Shown piece after piece: positions 53,001 through 61,272 of a DNA stretch of 64,000 nt. The translations under genes and the position numbers were made by a program. Each line of letters starts with the position of its first letter. Position 1 is the stretch's first letter. The stretch comes from Micromonospora peucetia. Lineage in GTDB: Bacteria > Actinomycetota > Actinomycetes > Mycobacteriales > Micromonosporaceae. The notes beneath the pieces are model-generated. The model saw nothing but the letters and a program-made list of their open reading frames with translations. It ran no database searches and was not told the origin of the DNA. The stretch is taken from the NCBI RefSeq assembly GCF_900091625.1, contig NZ_FMIC01000002.1:4836001-4900000 (forward strand), read 5' to 3'.

Positions 53001-55843
53001 CCAACTTCGCCACGGCCACCGTCGGGCAGCTCGCCGAGGCCCTGGAGCAGCTCGCCCGGACCGGTCGGGACGCCGACGCGTCCGGCCCGGCCTTCGTGCA
53101 CGGCGTCGCCGACTGGTGCCGGGCCTGGTCGGTCGATCTCGACGAGGCGCCGTCCCCGGTCGTCGCCCGGGCCGGGGCCGACGGCCCGTGGCAGCTGTTC
53201 GCCCCCGCCGGCCATCCGCTCGCCGAGCCGCTCCGCGCGGCCCTGCAAACCGCCGGCGTCGGCGCGGGGGTGCTGGTGTGCCTGCCGGAGCGGTGCGCCC
53301 AGGCCGATCTCGAACTGGCTCTGCGTGGCGCGCAGGCGGCGACCGCCGCCGTCCCCGGCACCCGCTTCGTCCTCGTTCAGCAGGGCCCGGGCGCGGCCGG
53401 GCTGGCCAAGACGCTACGGCTGGAGGCGCCGCACCTGCGGACCACGATCGTGTACACCCCGCCGGTGCCGGAGGCTGTGTACCGGGTGACGGCGGAGGTC
53501 GCCGCCACCGACGGGTTCGCCGAGGTCTACCACGACGCCGCCGGGCGGCGTCGGGTGCCCACCCTGCGCGTGCTGCCGGTTCGGCCGGCCGAGACGCGGC
53601 AGCCACTGGGCGCCGAGGACCTGCTGCTGGTCACCGGAGGTGGCAAGGGCATCACCGCGGAGTGCGCCCTGGCGATGGCCGTGGACAGCGGCGCCCGCCT
53701 CGCCGTGCTCGGCCGCTCGGATCCCGCTCAGGACGACGAGCTGGCCGCGAACCTCAAGCGGATGGCGGACGCCGGGGTGCGGGTGCGCTACGCCCGCGCA
53801 GACGTGGCCGACCCGGAGCAGGTACGGCAGGCAGTCGACGGGTTCGTCGCCGAGCTGGGACCGGTCACGGCGCTGCTGCATGGCGCGGGCCGCAACGAGC
53901 CGGCGGCGTTGACGGGCCTCACGATGGACGCCTTCCGCCGCACCTTCGCACCGAAGGTCGACGGTCTGCGGGCCGTGCTCGACGCGGTCGACGCCGACCG
54001 GCTGCGCCTGCTGGTGACGTTCGGCAGCATCATCGGCCGGGCCGGCCTGCGCGGCGAGGCGCACTACGCGACGGCGAACGACTGGCTGGCCGAGCTGACC
54101 GTCGACTTCGGCCGACGCCACCCGAACTGCCGCAGCCTCTGCCTGGAGTGGTCGGTCTGGTCCGGCGTCGGCATGGGCGAGCGTCTGTCCGTGGTCGAGG
54201 CGCTTACCCGCGACGGCATCACCCCGGTAACTCCCGACCAGGGGGTGGCCATGCTCCGGCGTCTGCTCGCCGATCCGCAGGCACCGTCGGTGGTGGTCGT
54301 CAGCGGGCGGACCGAGGGCATCGACACCGTCCGGACGGACCTTCCCGAGCTGCCGCTGCTGCGGTTCGTGGACCGGCCGCTGGTCCGCCACCACGGGGTC
54401 GAGCTGGTCACCGAGTCCGATCTCAAGCCGGCCACCGACCTCTACCTGGACCACCACCGGCTGGACGGCAACCTGCTGTTCCCCGCGGTGTTCGGCATGG
54501 AGGCGATGGCCCAGGTCGCCGCCGCGGTGACCGGCCGTACGCAGACGCCGGTGGTCGAGCGGGCGGAGTTCCTGCGCCCCATCGTGGTGCCGCCGGACGG
54601 CAGCACCACCATCCGGGTCGCCACCCTCGTGGTCGACGACGGGGTCGTGGACGCGGTCATCTACAGCGCGGAGACGGACTTCAGCGCCGCCCACTTCCGG
54701 GCGCGGCTGCACTTCACCGGGGAACGACCGCCGGCGGGACCGCCCGCGCAGGTGCCCGCCGGGCTGCCGGCCGTGTCGCTGGATCCCGCCGCCGACCTGT
54801 ACGGCGAGATCCTGTTCCAGGGTGGACGGTTCCAGCGGCTGCGTCGCTACCACCGGTCGGCCGCCCGGCACGTCGACGCCGACGTCGTCACGGCACCACA
54901 GACACGGTGGTTCGCCGACTACCTGCCGGCCACCCTGCTCCTCGGGGACCCCGGCGTACGGGACGCTCTCATGCACGGCAACCAGGTCTGCGTCCCCGAC
55001 GCGACGCTGCTGCCGGCCGGGATCGAGCGGCTCCACCCGGCGGGGATCCGCCTGACCGAGGCGGAGGAGCTTCGCTACTGCGCCGAGGAGCGCAGCCGCG
55101 ACGGCGACACCTACGTCTACGACATCGCCCTGCGCTCCGCCGACGGCACGGTCGTGGAACGGTGGGAGGGCCTGCGGCTGCGGGCGGTACGCAAGAAGGA
55201 CGGCTGTGGTCCGTGGGTGGCGCCGCTGCTCGGGTCGTACCTGGAACGGGCCGTCGGTGACCTGGTCGGCGGCGACGTCGCGGTGGCGGTGGAGCCGACC
55301 CCGGCGGACCAGGCCGGGCGCGGCGAGCTGTCCGGGCAGGGCACGCCGGACGAGACCCGTCGGCGGCGGGCCTGGACCGCGACAGCCGCCGGTCGGGCCG
55401 CGGGCGGGCCGGTCGAAATCGCGTACCGGCCGGACGGCCGCCCCGAGCTGGCCGACGGCCGTTCCCTCTCCGCCGCGCACGCCGAGGACCTGACGCTGTG
55501 CGTGGTGGGGACCGGGCCGCTCGCCTGCGATGCGGAGGCGGTACGCGCCAGGGGAGAGCCGATCTGGCACGGGCTCCTCGGTGCGCACATCGACCTCGCC
55601 CGGCTCTGCTCCGCCGACGGCGCGGAGTCCCTGGACGCGGCGGCGACGCGGGTGTGGGCGGCGATCGAGTGCCTGCGCAAGGCGGGGCTCTCGCACCGGG
55701 CGCCGCTGGTCGCGGTGCCCTCGGACCGGACCGGCTGGCTGGTGTTCGCCTCCGGCGAACTGCGGATCGCCACGCTCGTCGCGACCGTGCGGGACCTGCC
55801 CCAGCCGATGGCGTTCGCGATCCTCACGGAAGGACGGGCCTAG
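50021..55843 (+). CDS. pksE: enediyne polyketide synthase PksE (KS-AT-ACP-KR-DH-PPTase)
   Basis: The 1940-residue iterative type I PKS holds all enediyne domains. KS (about 1-460) has Cys211 in GACSSSLL, then EGHGTGTAVGD and IGHTKAAAG. AT (about 560-880) has Ser655 in VGHSLGEIAAL. ACP (about 930-1010) has the attachment Ser971 in LDDLHLSSI. KR (about 1190-1430) has TGGGKGIT. DH (about 1450-1760) has YLDHHRLDGNLLFPAVFGMEA. A C-terminal PPTase (about 1770-1940) has CVVGTGPLACDAEAV. It extends malonyl units into a linear polyene and primes its own ACP. GTG 50021 follows AGGAGA. TEBC is next. Confidence 0.95.
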   Translation: MTRIAVVGMACRYPDATSPRELWENALAGRRAFRRLPDVRMSLDDYWDPDPAAPDRFYARNAAVIEGYEFDRIAYKIAGSTYRSTDLTHWLALDMAAMALADAGFPMAEGLPRERTGVVVGNTLTGEFSRANQLRLRWPYVRRMVAAALKEQDWDDDQLTTFLDDFEATFKGPFPEVDEDTLAGGLSNTIAGRICNHFDFKGGGYTVDGACSSSLLSVATACKTLSDGEVDVAIAGGVDLSIDPFEIIGFAKTGALARGEMRVYDRGSNGFWPGEGCGMVVLMREAEARQAGHRIYATIAGWGISSDGKGGITRPEVAGYQLALRRAYDRAGFGIETVGLFEGHGTGTAVGDATELQALSLARRTADENSPQAAISSIKGMIGHTKAAAGVAGLIKAAMAVHHEVLPPAIGCVDPHEILTAEQSELRALRKAEAWPRGLPVRAGVTAMGFGGINTHIVLENRQPRRSSRLDSRFRILAASMQDVELLLVDGGSPQDLRERLQRLVDFVPTVSYAQLGDLAATLHGELRDLPYRAGVVISSPEDAERQLRRVCDTLDAGEVRLFSSDGRCFLGHVSGPGRIGFLFPGQGSGRGTSGGALRRRFADVEEVYQRAALPSTGDMVATAVAQPRIVTGSLAGLRALSLLNLDATVAVGHSLGEIAALQWAGVLDEEALLRVAGVRGRTMGEHSASGTMANIGAPPERVAGLIAGLSVVIAAYNGPEQTVIAGSEAAVEDACERARSAGLRTTRLSVSHAFHSPLVEPAADAFRDALAGERFGSVTRRVVSTVTGEPLAHDTDVPTLLHRQITDPVLFSQAVALAAKEVDLFVEVGPGQVLSGLASASTDLPAVALNTDDESLAGLLRVAAAAYVVGAGGVEGALFHDRLVRPLEVGQSFRFFASPCESAPVVSLPRGAGVRAVDPSTANGQRPEPEQPAGESSLQLLRRLAAERAELPLEMVHDGSQLLDDLHLSSITVGQLVNQAAQRLGVPAAQTPTNFATATVGQLAEALEQLARTGRDADASGPAFVHGVADWCRAWSVDLDEAPSPVVARAGADGPWQLFAPAGHPLAEPLRAALQTAGVGAGVLVCLPERCAQADLELALRGAQAATAAVPGTRFVLVQQGPGAAGLAKTLRLEAPHLRTTIVYTPPVPEAVYRVTAEVAATDGFAEVYHDAAGRRRVPTLRVLPVRPAETRQPLGAEDLLLVTGGGKGITAECALAMAVDSGARLAVLGRSDPAQDDELAANLKRMADAGVRVRYARADVADPEQVRQAVDGFVAELGPVTALLHGAGRNEPAALTGLTMDAFRRTFAPKVDGLRAVLDAVDADRLRLLVTFGSIIGRAGLRGEAHYATANDWLAELTVDFGRRHPNCRSLCLEWSVWSGVGMGERLSVVEALTRDGITPVTPDQGVAMLRRLLADPQAPSVVVVSGRTEGIDTVRTDLPELPLLRFVDRPLVRHHGVELVTESDLKPATDLYLDHHRLDGNLLFPAVFGMEAMAQVAAAVTGRTQTPVVERAEFLRPIVVPPDGSTTIRVATLVVDDGVVDAVIYSAETDFSAAHFRARLHFTGERPPAGPPAQVPAGLPAVSLDPAADLYGEILFQGGRFQRLRRYHRSAARHVDADVVTAPQTRWFADYLPATLLLGDPGVRDALMHGNQVCVPDATLLPAGIERLHPAGIRLTEAEELRYCAEERSRDGDTYVYDIALRSADGTVVERWEGLRLRAVRKKDGCGPWVAPLLGSYLERAVGDLVGGDVAVAVEPTPADQAGRGELSGQGTPDETRRRRAWTATAAGRAAGGPVEIAYRPDGRPELADGRSLSAAHAEDLTLCVVGTGPLACDAEAVRARGEPIWHGLLGAHIDLARLCSADGAESLDAAATRVWAAIECLRKAGLSHRAPLVAVPSDRTGWLVFASGELRIATLVATVRDLPQPMAFAILTEGRA

Positions 55844-55846
55844 GCG

Positions 55847-56287
55847 ATGGACAAGTACTTCGAGTACCTGCACACGGTGGGCTTCGAGGAGACCAACCTC
55901 GTCGGCAACGTGTACTACGTCAACTATCTGCGCTGGCAGGGGCGCTGCCGGGAGATGTTCCTCAAGGAACGGGCGCCGGACGTGCTGGCGGACGTGCGGG
56001 GTGACCTGAAGTTGTTCACCCTCCGTGTCGACTGCGAGTTCTTCGCCGAGATCACCGCGTTCGACGAGCTGTCCGTCCGGATGCGCCTGGAGGAGCTGAC
56101 GCAGACCCAGGTGGAGTTCAGCTTCGACTACGTCAAGCTCGAACGGGACGGCGGCGAGACGCTGGTGGCCCGGGGCCGGCAGCGGATCGCCTGCATGCGC
56201 GGCCCGAACACCCGCACCGTGCCGGCAAGGGTGCCGGAAGCACTGGTGACGGCGCTCGCGCCGTACACCTCGGCGCGGCGCTCCTGA
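55847..56287 (+). CDS. tebC: enediyne thioesterase TEBC (E10-type)
   Basis: The 146-residue hot-dog thioesterase has GNVYYVNYLRWQGRCRE, the active-site strand of the 4HBT family, then FKLFTLRVDCEFFAEI-like beta strands ending in a basic tail. It lies three bases past the PksE stop, an arrangement found in most enediyne clusters. It releases the polyene from the PksE ACP. ATG 55847 has no strong ribosome site of its own, so coupling to PksE translation is expected. Confidence 0.9.
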   Translation: MDKYFEYLHTVGFEETNLVGNVYYVNYLRWQGRCREMFLKERAPDVLADVRGDLKLFTLRVDCEFFAEITAFDELSVRMRLEELTQTQVEFSFDYVKLERDGGETLVARGRQRIACMRGPNTRTVPARVPEALVTALAPYTSARRS

Positions 56288-56307
56288 CGGCGCGAGGAGG
56301 AGACGTC

Positions 56308-56841
56308 GTGGACGTACAGCGCACACTCACCGTCGGGACGCCCGACGTGACGGCACTACGGCGGGCGTTCGGCGCGTTCGCGACCGGCGTCACGGTGGTG
56401 ACCGTCGGCGGTGCCACCCCGCACGGGATGACCGCCAACTCGTTCACCTCGGTGTCGCTCGACCCGCCGCTGGTACTGGTGTGCGTCGACCGGAACGCGG
56501 TGATGCACGCCTGCCTCTCCAAGACCCGGGAGTTCGCGGTCTCGGTGCTGGCCGAGGACCAGGAGAAGGTGGCCCGGTACTTCGCCGACGGGCGGCGACC
56601 GCTTGGCGGCGAGCAGTTCGACCAGGTGGACTGGCGGCCGGGCCGGACGACGGGGGCGCCGCTGATCGGCGGCGCCCTCGCCCACTTCGAGTGCGAGGTG
56701 TGGCGGACCTACGACGGGGGCGACCACACCATCTTTCTCGGCCGGTTGCTCTCCCTGGAGCGCCGGGCGGGTGGGGAGGCCCTGCTCTTCCTCTCCGGAC
56801 GGTTCCGTCAGGTCGAGCGGGAGCGGAGTGAGGCGGCATGA
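56308..56841 (+). CDS. flavin reductase (E6-type)
   Basis: The 177-residue protein has FGAFATGVTVVTVGG, MTANSFTSVSLDPPLVLVCV and the GDHTIFLGR motif of the flavin reductase/HpaC family. It should reduce FMN or FAD with NAD(P)H and hand it to an oxygenase. In nine-membered enediyne clusters a similar protein lies beside the core. GTG 56308 has AGGAGG upstream. Its stop overlaps the P450 start by four bases. Confidence 0.85.
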   Translation: MDVQRTLTVGTPDVTALRRAFGAFATGVTVVTVGGATPHGMTANSFTSVSLDPPLVLVCVDRNAVMHACLSKTREFAVSVLAEDQEKVARYFADGRRPLGGEQFDQVDWRPGRTTGAPLIGGALAHFECEVWRTYDGGDHTIFLGRLLSLERRAGGEALLFLSGRFRQVERERSEAA

Positions 56842-58199
56842 CGACGATCGAGGAGCGGAACGGGCGTACGCCGCAGGGCCCCCCGCGCTACCAGGCCCTG
56901 AGCATGCTGGTCCTGATGGGCCGGGACCGGCTGCGGATGATGACCCTGGCGGCGGACCGGTACGGCGACGCCGCCCGGCTGCCGGTCGGGCACAAGAAGC
57001 TCTACTTCTTCAACCACCCCGACCACGCCAAGCATGTCCTGGCCGACAACAGCGCCAACTACGAGAAGGGCATCGGCCTGGTGCACGCCCGCCGGGCGCT
57101 CGGTGACGGCCTGCTCACCAGCGAGGGTGAGCTGTGGCGCAAGCAGCGCAAGGTCATCCAGCCGGCGTTCCAGAACCGGCGGCTCGCCCAGTACGCGGGC
57201 GTGATCGGCGAGGAGACCGCCCTGCTGGTGGAGCGGCTGTCAGCCCGGATCGGCGGCCCTCCCGTGGACGTGCTGGAGGAGCTGACGACGCTGACCCTCG
57301 GGGTGCTCGGGCGGACCCTGCTCGACGCCGAGCTGAACGGCTTCCACGGGGTCGGCGGGTCCTTCGCGGCCGTACAGGACCAGGCCATGTTCGAGCTGGA
57401 GACGTTGAGCGCCGTGCCGCACTGGATCCCGCTGCCCCGGCAGCGCAGGTTCCGGCGTGCCCGCCGGCACCTCCAGCAGGTCGTCGACGAGCTCGTCGCC
57501 GGCCGGGGCCGGGACGTGGACGGGCGGGACGACGTCCTCTCCCGCCTGATCGTCTCGACCCGGCTGGAGAACGACCCGCGGGTGGCCCGGCAGCGGCTGC
57601 GCGACGAACTGGTCACGCTGCTGCTGGCCGGGCACGAGACGACCGCGAGCACGCTGGGCTGGAGCCTGCACCTGCTCGACCGGCACCCCGAGATCAGGCA
57701 GCGGGTCCGGGAGGAGGCCGTGACGGTGCTGGGCGACCGGCTGCCCGGGTACGAGGACCTGCACCGGTTGCGGTACACGGGGATGGTGGTGGAGGAGGCA
57801 ATCCGGCTCTACCCGCCGGTCTGGCTCCTGCCCCGCAAGGCCCTGGAGGACGACGAGATCGGCGGGTACCACGTGCCGGCGGGGGCGGACATCCTCATCT
57901 CCCCGTACACCCTGCACCGGCACCCCCGGTTCTGGGACGACCCGGAGCGGTTCGACCCGGACCGCTTCGACCCGTCGCGCAGCACGGAGCGTCCCCGGTA
58001 CGCGTACATCCCCTTCGGCGCCGGCCCACGGTTCTGCGTGGGTAACAACCTGGGAATGATGGAGGCCACCCTCGTCCTGGCCATGCTACTCAGGGACGTG
58101 CGCCTGGCCGGGGTGCCCGGCCGTCCGGTGGTGCCCGAGCCGATGCTGTCGCTCCGGGTGCGCGGCGGCCTGCCGATGACGGTGCGCAAGGTCGACTGA
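56838..58199 (+). CDS. cytochrome P450 (E7-type)
   Basis: The 453-residue P450 has the I-helix oxygen motif LLLAGHETTAST, the K-helix ExxR in EEAIRLYPP and the heme loop FGAGPRFCVGNNL with Cys400. No N-terminal membrane anchor is seen, so it is soluble and needs separate redox partners. The length and the PKVI..RHL C-terminal half fit bacterial CYPs of the CYP102/CYP110-like type. It is the last gene before a terminator and probably hydroxylates or epoxidises the warhead. Confidence 0.88.
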   Translation: MTTIEERNGRTPQGPPRYQALSMLVLMGRDRLRMMTLAADRYGDAARLPVGHKKLYFFNHPDHAKHVLADNSANYEKGIGLVHARRALGDGLLTSEGELWRKQRKVIQPAFQNRRLAQYAGVIGEETALLVERLSARIGGPPVDVLEELTTLTLGVLGRTLLDAELNGFHGVGGSFAAVQDQAMFELETLSAVPHWIPLPRQRRFRRARRHLQQVVDELVAGRGRDVDGRDDVLSRLIVSTRLENDPRVARQRLRDELVTLLLAGHETTASTLGWSLHLLDRHPEIRQRVREEAVTVLGDRLPGYEDLHRLRYTGMVVEEAIRLYPPVWLLPRKALEDDEIGGYHVPAGADILISPYTLHRHPRFWDDPERFDPDRFDPSRSTERPRYAYIPFGAGPRFCVGNNLGMMEATLVLAMLLRDVRLAGVPGRPVVPEPMLSLRVRGGLPMTVRKVD

Positions 58200-58207
58200 T
58201 CCCCGTC

Positions 58208-58245
58208 ACCGGTCCCGCGGAGGCCACGGCGTCCGCGGGACCGGT
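58208..58245 (+). terminator. hairpin terminator of the PksE-P450 run
   Basis: A perfect 14-bp stem (ACCGGTCCCGCGGA and its complement) with a ten-base loop begins nine bases past the P450 stop codon. Confidence 0.7.
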
Positions 58246-58391
58246 ACGTCGTCCGCCGTGGCCGGACGGCCTGGACGCCACTCGTCGACGGCTGCGTGAG
58301 TGACGCCGGAGGCCGCGTCCGTCACCCCGTTGACGGCGGGAGCATGAGCGACGCCGGAGGCCGCCACCGCCTCGACTACGAGTACGAGCCA

Positions 58392-58437
<46 letters not shown>

Positions 58438-58689
58438 GCGACCGCGACTGCCACCGCGCCGGGCAGTGCAGGGCGATGACCGAGGCCGCCTCGGCGACGA
58501 TGGCGCCGAGGCGCTCCGAGATGGCACGTCCGCGGGAACGTGTGACCGACGACGGTGACGAGGGACGTCAGCAACGGCGGCAGGGGCTCCCGTTTCGAGC
58601 CGGCTTCCATGAGCACAGCACCGACTCCGCCCCCGCCCACCCGCCACCCGCCCGCCACCCGCCCCCACCCGCCCCGCCCCCCGCCCCAT

Positions 58690-58759
58690 CGATCTTGCAC
58701 TTTGTGCCCGGACAAATTGCGCAAGAGATGGCAATGTGGGGGCCGAAAGTGCAAGATCG
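58690..58759. repeat. structured inverted-repeat element (REP/MITE-like)
   Basis: A perfect 14-bp inverted repeat (CGATCTTGCACTTT at 58690-58703 and its complement at 58746-58759) frames a 42-base centre. Two smaller dyads lie inside it (TTTGT-N6-ACAAA and ATTGC-N10-GCAAT), so the folded form has one outer and two inner stems. It lies exactly between a C-rich and a G-rich tract. Confidence 0.65.
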
Positions 58760-58760
58760 C

Positions 58761-58850
58761 TGGGGCTGGGGCTGGGGCTGGGGCTGGGGCTGGGGCTGGG
58801 GCTGGGGCTGGGGCTGGGGCTGGGGTGAGGGCTGGGCTGGGCTGGGCTGG
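58761..58850. repeat. TGGGGC hexamer tract and GCTGG pentamer tract
   Basis: Ten TGGGGC units run from 58761 to 58820, then a partial unit, then four GCTGG units (58831-58850). The + strand has long G4-runs that could form G-quadruplexes; a C-rich tract (about 58632-58689) precedes the inverted-repeat element. Confidence 0.7.
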
Positions 58851-58997
58851 GTGGGGATTTGTCGGCGGGCGGGGGAGGCACCCGACCGCCGGCGCACACA
58901 GTGGCGCGCTGGTGGTCGGGTGCCTCGTGATGACCACGGGTGGACGCGGCGCTGCGTAGCCTTGCCCGTGGGATGCGCGGTGCCTCCGCCGGTGGAG

Positions 58998-59774
58998 TCA
59001 GGCCGCGTACAGCTTCGCCCGATTCTCCCTGCGGGCCTGGCGCTCGCTCGCCGCCTTCCGGCTGTCAAGCAGGGCCAGGAGTACCGGCGGGTCCATCTTG
59101 GACACCTGCTTGAGGTGGGCGTCTGCCGTCAGGGTCTGACGTCCGCAGACGACCAGTGGGCCCACCGCGGACACCATCATCGTGTCCTGCTGCAGTCGGA
59201 GCACGTCCCCGGAGACCGAGTGGCACAGCAGGTACCAGGTGCCGTCGGGCACGTTCGTGAAGTGGTAGGCGCCCGGGGACTCCAGGATGGCGCAGTGCGC
59301 CGGCGGACCCTCGGGAATGCGGTGGTGGAACAGGCCCATGAAGATGAGCCCGGGCGCTGGCCCGTGGGTGGGGGCGGTGACCTGCCCGGTGATGGTGCCC
59401 TGCGTCAGACCCGTCGGGCTTTGGGTGGGAATGCGAGGAGCGAAGCCCCCCATTCGCCGGTACGTGGTGGGTGGCAGGCCGACGCTCTTGGTGAACCTGG
59501 TGCTGAACGTGCCGACGCTGTTGTAGCCCACCCGGAGGCTGATGTCCGTGACGTTGAGTCTGGTCGTGGTGAGCAGTCGCTTGGCCTCCTGCAGGCGGAT
59601 CGCGGACAGGAATCGACCCGGCGAGATGCCGGTGACCCGCTGGAAGATCCGTGTGAAGTGGAATTTGCTGAACATGGCTGCGCGTGCCATGTCGTCCACC
59701 GTCAACTGCTCCGATAAATTGCTGCGCATGGTGTCGATCGCCCGTTCCACTGCCTGCTCTACGCTGTCGTGCAT
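58998..59774 (-). CDS. AraC-family regulator with an unusual C-terminal domain
   Basis: The 258-residue protein has the AraC DNA-binding domain at its N-terminus (about 1-105), with LTVDDMARAAMFSKFHFTRIF and VTDISLRVGYNSVGTFSTRF. The order is reversed from the usual AraC, where DNA binding is C-terminal. The C-terminal 150 residues include GTITGQVTAPTHGPAPGLIF and PGAYHFTNVPDGTWYLLC, a pattern like carboxypeptidase-regulatory or transthyretin-like beta-sandwiches. ATG 59774 follows GGGGGAG at four bases. It is divergent from the MerR gene and probably regulates the enediyne genes. Confidence 0.82.
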   Translation of the reverse strand: MHDSVEQAVERAIDTMRSNLSEQLTVDDMARAAMFSKFHFTRIFQRVTGISPGRFLSAIRLQEAKRLLTTTRLNVTDISLRVGYNSVGTFSTRFTKSVGLPPTTYRRMGGFAPRIPTQSPTGLTQGTITGQVTAPTHGPAPGLIFMGLFHHRIPEGPPAHCAILESPGAYHFTNVPDGTWYLLCHSVSGDVLRLQQDTMMVSAVGPLVVCGRQTLTADAHLKQVSKMDPPVLLALLDSRKAASERQARRENRAKLYAA

Positions 59775-60233
59775 TTGTCTCCCCCGGATTGCGGACAATC
59801 CCAATTTGTGGATGTGGCGAATTGGGTCGAGTCATTCGGGAGCATCGACCGCCACTATTCCCCGCTAACCGCAGTCGATGCTAGCCGAGGCCGGCTGGCC
59901 GGTCAACACTTTCTGCATTCAGAGGGTAGCGCGGAGTGACGATGGTGGGCTTATCGATTCTTGCCCAGAATTGGCAAGTGCCACTGTACAGTCCGGTTGA
60001 AGATCGTCAATATTACTGATCGTATTGTGGAACTCGCCAGTATCCGCGCCGTCGACTATCAATCCTTAGCGTAATTTTTCGGACATCGGCGGCGCGTTCC
60101 GTTGCGTGACGATCAAGCGGCTGGGCGCCCGCGCCGTCGGCGCGTCGATCTTCCGTGGATGGGTATCTATCAATGGCTAGCGATCGATCTCTATGGCAAG
60201 ATTGCCCAAACGTTCGCCAGGGGCGGAGGACGC
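59775..60233. promoter_or_regulatory. divergent AraC/MerR promoter region
   Basis: This 459-base gap is richer in A and T than the flanking genes and has no gene. A dyad CTTGCC-N7-GGCAAG lies at 59960-59978. A weaker CAATA-N10-TATTG lies near 60009. The AraC and MerR promoters should both lie here. Confidence 0.45.
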
Positions 60234-60887
60234 GTGCGCATCTCGGAGCTCAGTCGACAGAGTGGCGTGTCGGTCCCGACGATCAAGTTCTATCTGCGTG
60301 AGGGTTTGCTCCCGGCGGGCCTGCCCACCGGTCGCAATCAGGCCGACTACAGCGAGCGGCACCTGCGACGGATCCGGCTGATCCGGACCCTGACCGGGAT
60401 CGCCGGGCTCGACCTCTCCTCGGTCCGGGAGATCCTGGCCGCCATCGACGACGACGAGATCACACTGCGGGCCGCGTACCAGGTGTTGGACCGTGCCCTC
60501 TACCTGGACGGGTCGGACACCCTGGGCCGGGCCGCCGTGGACAGCGCACGGGCGGAGGTGGCCGAGTTCGCCGAGGCGCTCGGCTGGTCCCGGGAGGCCA
60601 GCGCCTCCGGTGGCGAGGTGCTGGCACAGGTCCTGGCCGGGCTGCGCAGCCTCGGCTGCGCGGCTGACGCCCCCTTCTTCACCTCCTACGCCCGCGCCGC
60701 CGAGCAGCTCGTCGTCGCGGAACTCGACCTGGTCGCCGACGACGGCGGGACCGAGAAGGGCCCGGCGATGGTTCGCAGCGTCCTGTTCGGGGTCGCCCTG
60801 TCCGCCCTGCGCCGCATGGCACACGAGCACCACGCCGCGCGGCGATTCCCACTGAATGTGGTTGAGCGAAGGCCGTCGAACGGGTGA
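60234..60887 (+). CDS. MerR-family regulator
   Basis: The 217-residue protein has the MerR HTH: RISELSRQSGVSVPTIKFYLREGLLPAGLPTGRNQADYSE. A recognition segment RHLRRIRLIRTLTGIAGLDLSSVREIL follows. The C-terminal half is helical without cysteine clusters, so the ligand is probably an organic molecule. GTG 60234 is chosen from GGAGG four to five bases upstream; a longer reading frame opens at 60102 but adds a low-quality basic stretch. It may control UnbV/UnbU or sense the product. Confidence 0.8.
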   Translation: MRISELSRQSGVSVPTIKFYLREGLLPAGLPTGRNQADYSERHLRRIRLIRTLTGIAGLDLSSVREILAAIDDDEITLRAAYQVLDRALYLDGSDTLGRAAVDSARAEVAEFAEALGWSREASASGGEVLAQVLAGLRSLGCAADAPFFTSYARAAEQLVVAELDLVADDGGTEKGPAMVRSVLFGVALSALRRMAHEHHAARRFPLNVVERRPSNG

Positions 60888-61272
60888 CATGCCGGATCTG
60901 GCTGGCCGGTAACGTGCGGCGCGCAGCCGTCCACTGAGCAACTTTTGAGAAGAACTCGAGCCCTGCTCCCGCGACCATAAGTGAGCCGGTGGCGACTTTC
61001 GCGGCCGGTTCACCAGGCATCGTGAAGGGACCGCACGTCATGCCTCGATCGGCTGAGAATGGGTGCCGCCGGCCACGTACGCCGTAGCGCACCGCATGGT
61101 GGAGGCCCAGTTCCGGCGGCAATGAACTGCTGACGGAGGACAGCAAGATAATTGCTTCCGGGATAGTTCACTCCATTTCTCAGCCACCGACACTGCCCGT
61201 CGCCAGACCCGGCCGAACGGCGAAATAAGCCGCTGCAGGCACGGGTGGTGGCCGAATCTGGAGGGGAACCCC
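60888..61272. other. gap between MerR and UnbV genes
   Basis: This 385-base stretch holds no gene I can support. It should contain the promoter of unbV. No clear palindrome or terminator stands out apart from short GC dyads. Confidence 0.35.

Noticed and set aside
49892..53248. Long minus-strand open frame opposite PksE
   Set aside because: It mirrors the codon bias of PksE on the other strand, has His/Asp/Gly/Val/Arg-rich low-quality composition, and has no domain or ribosome site. PksE has all domain motifs.
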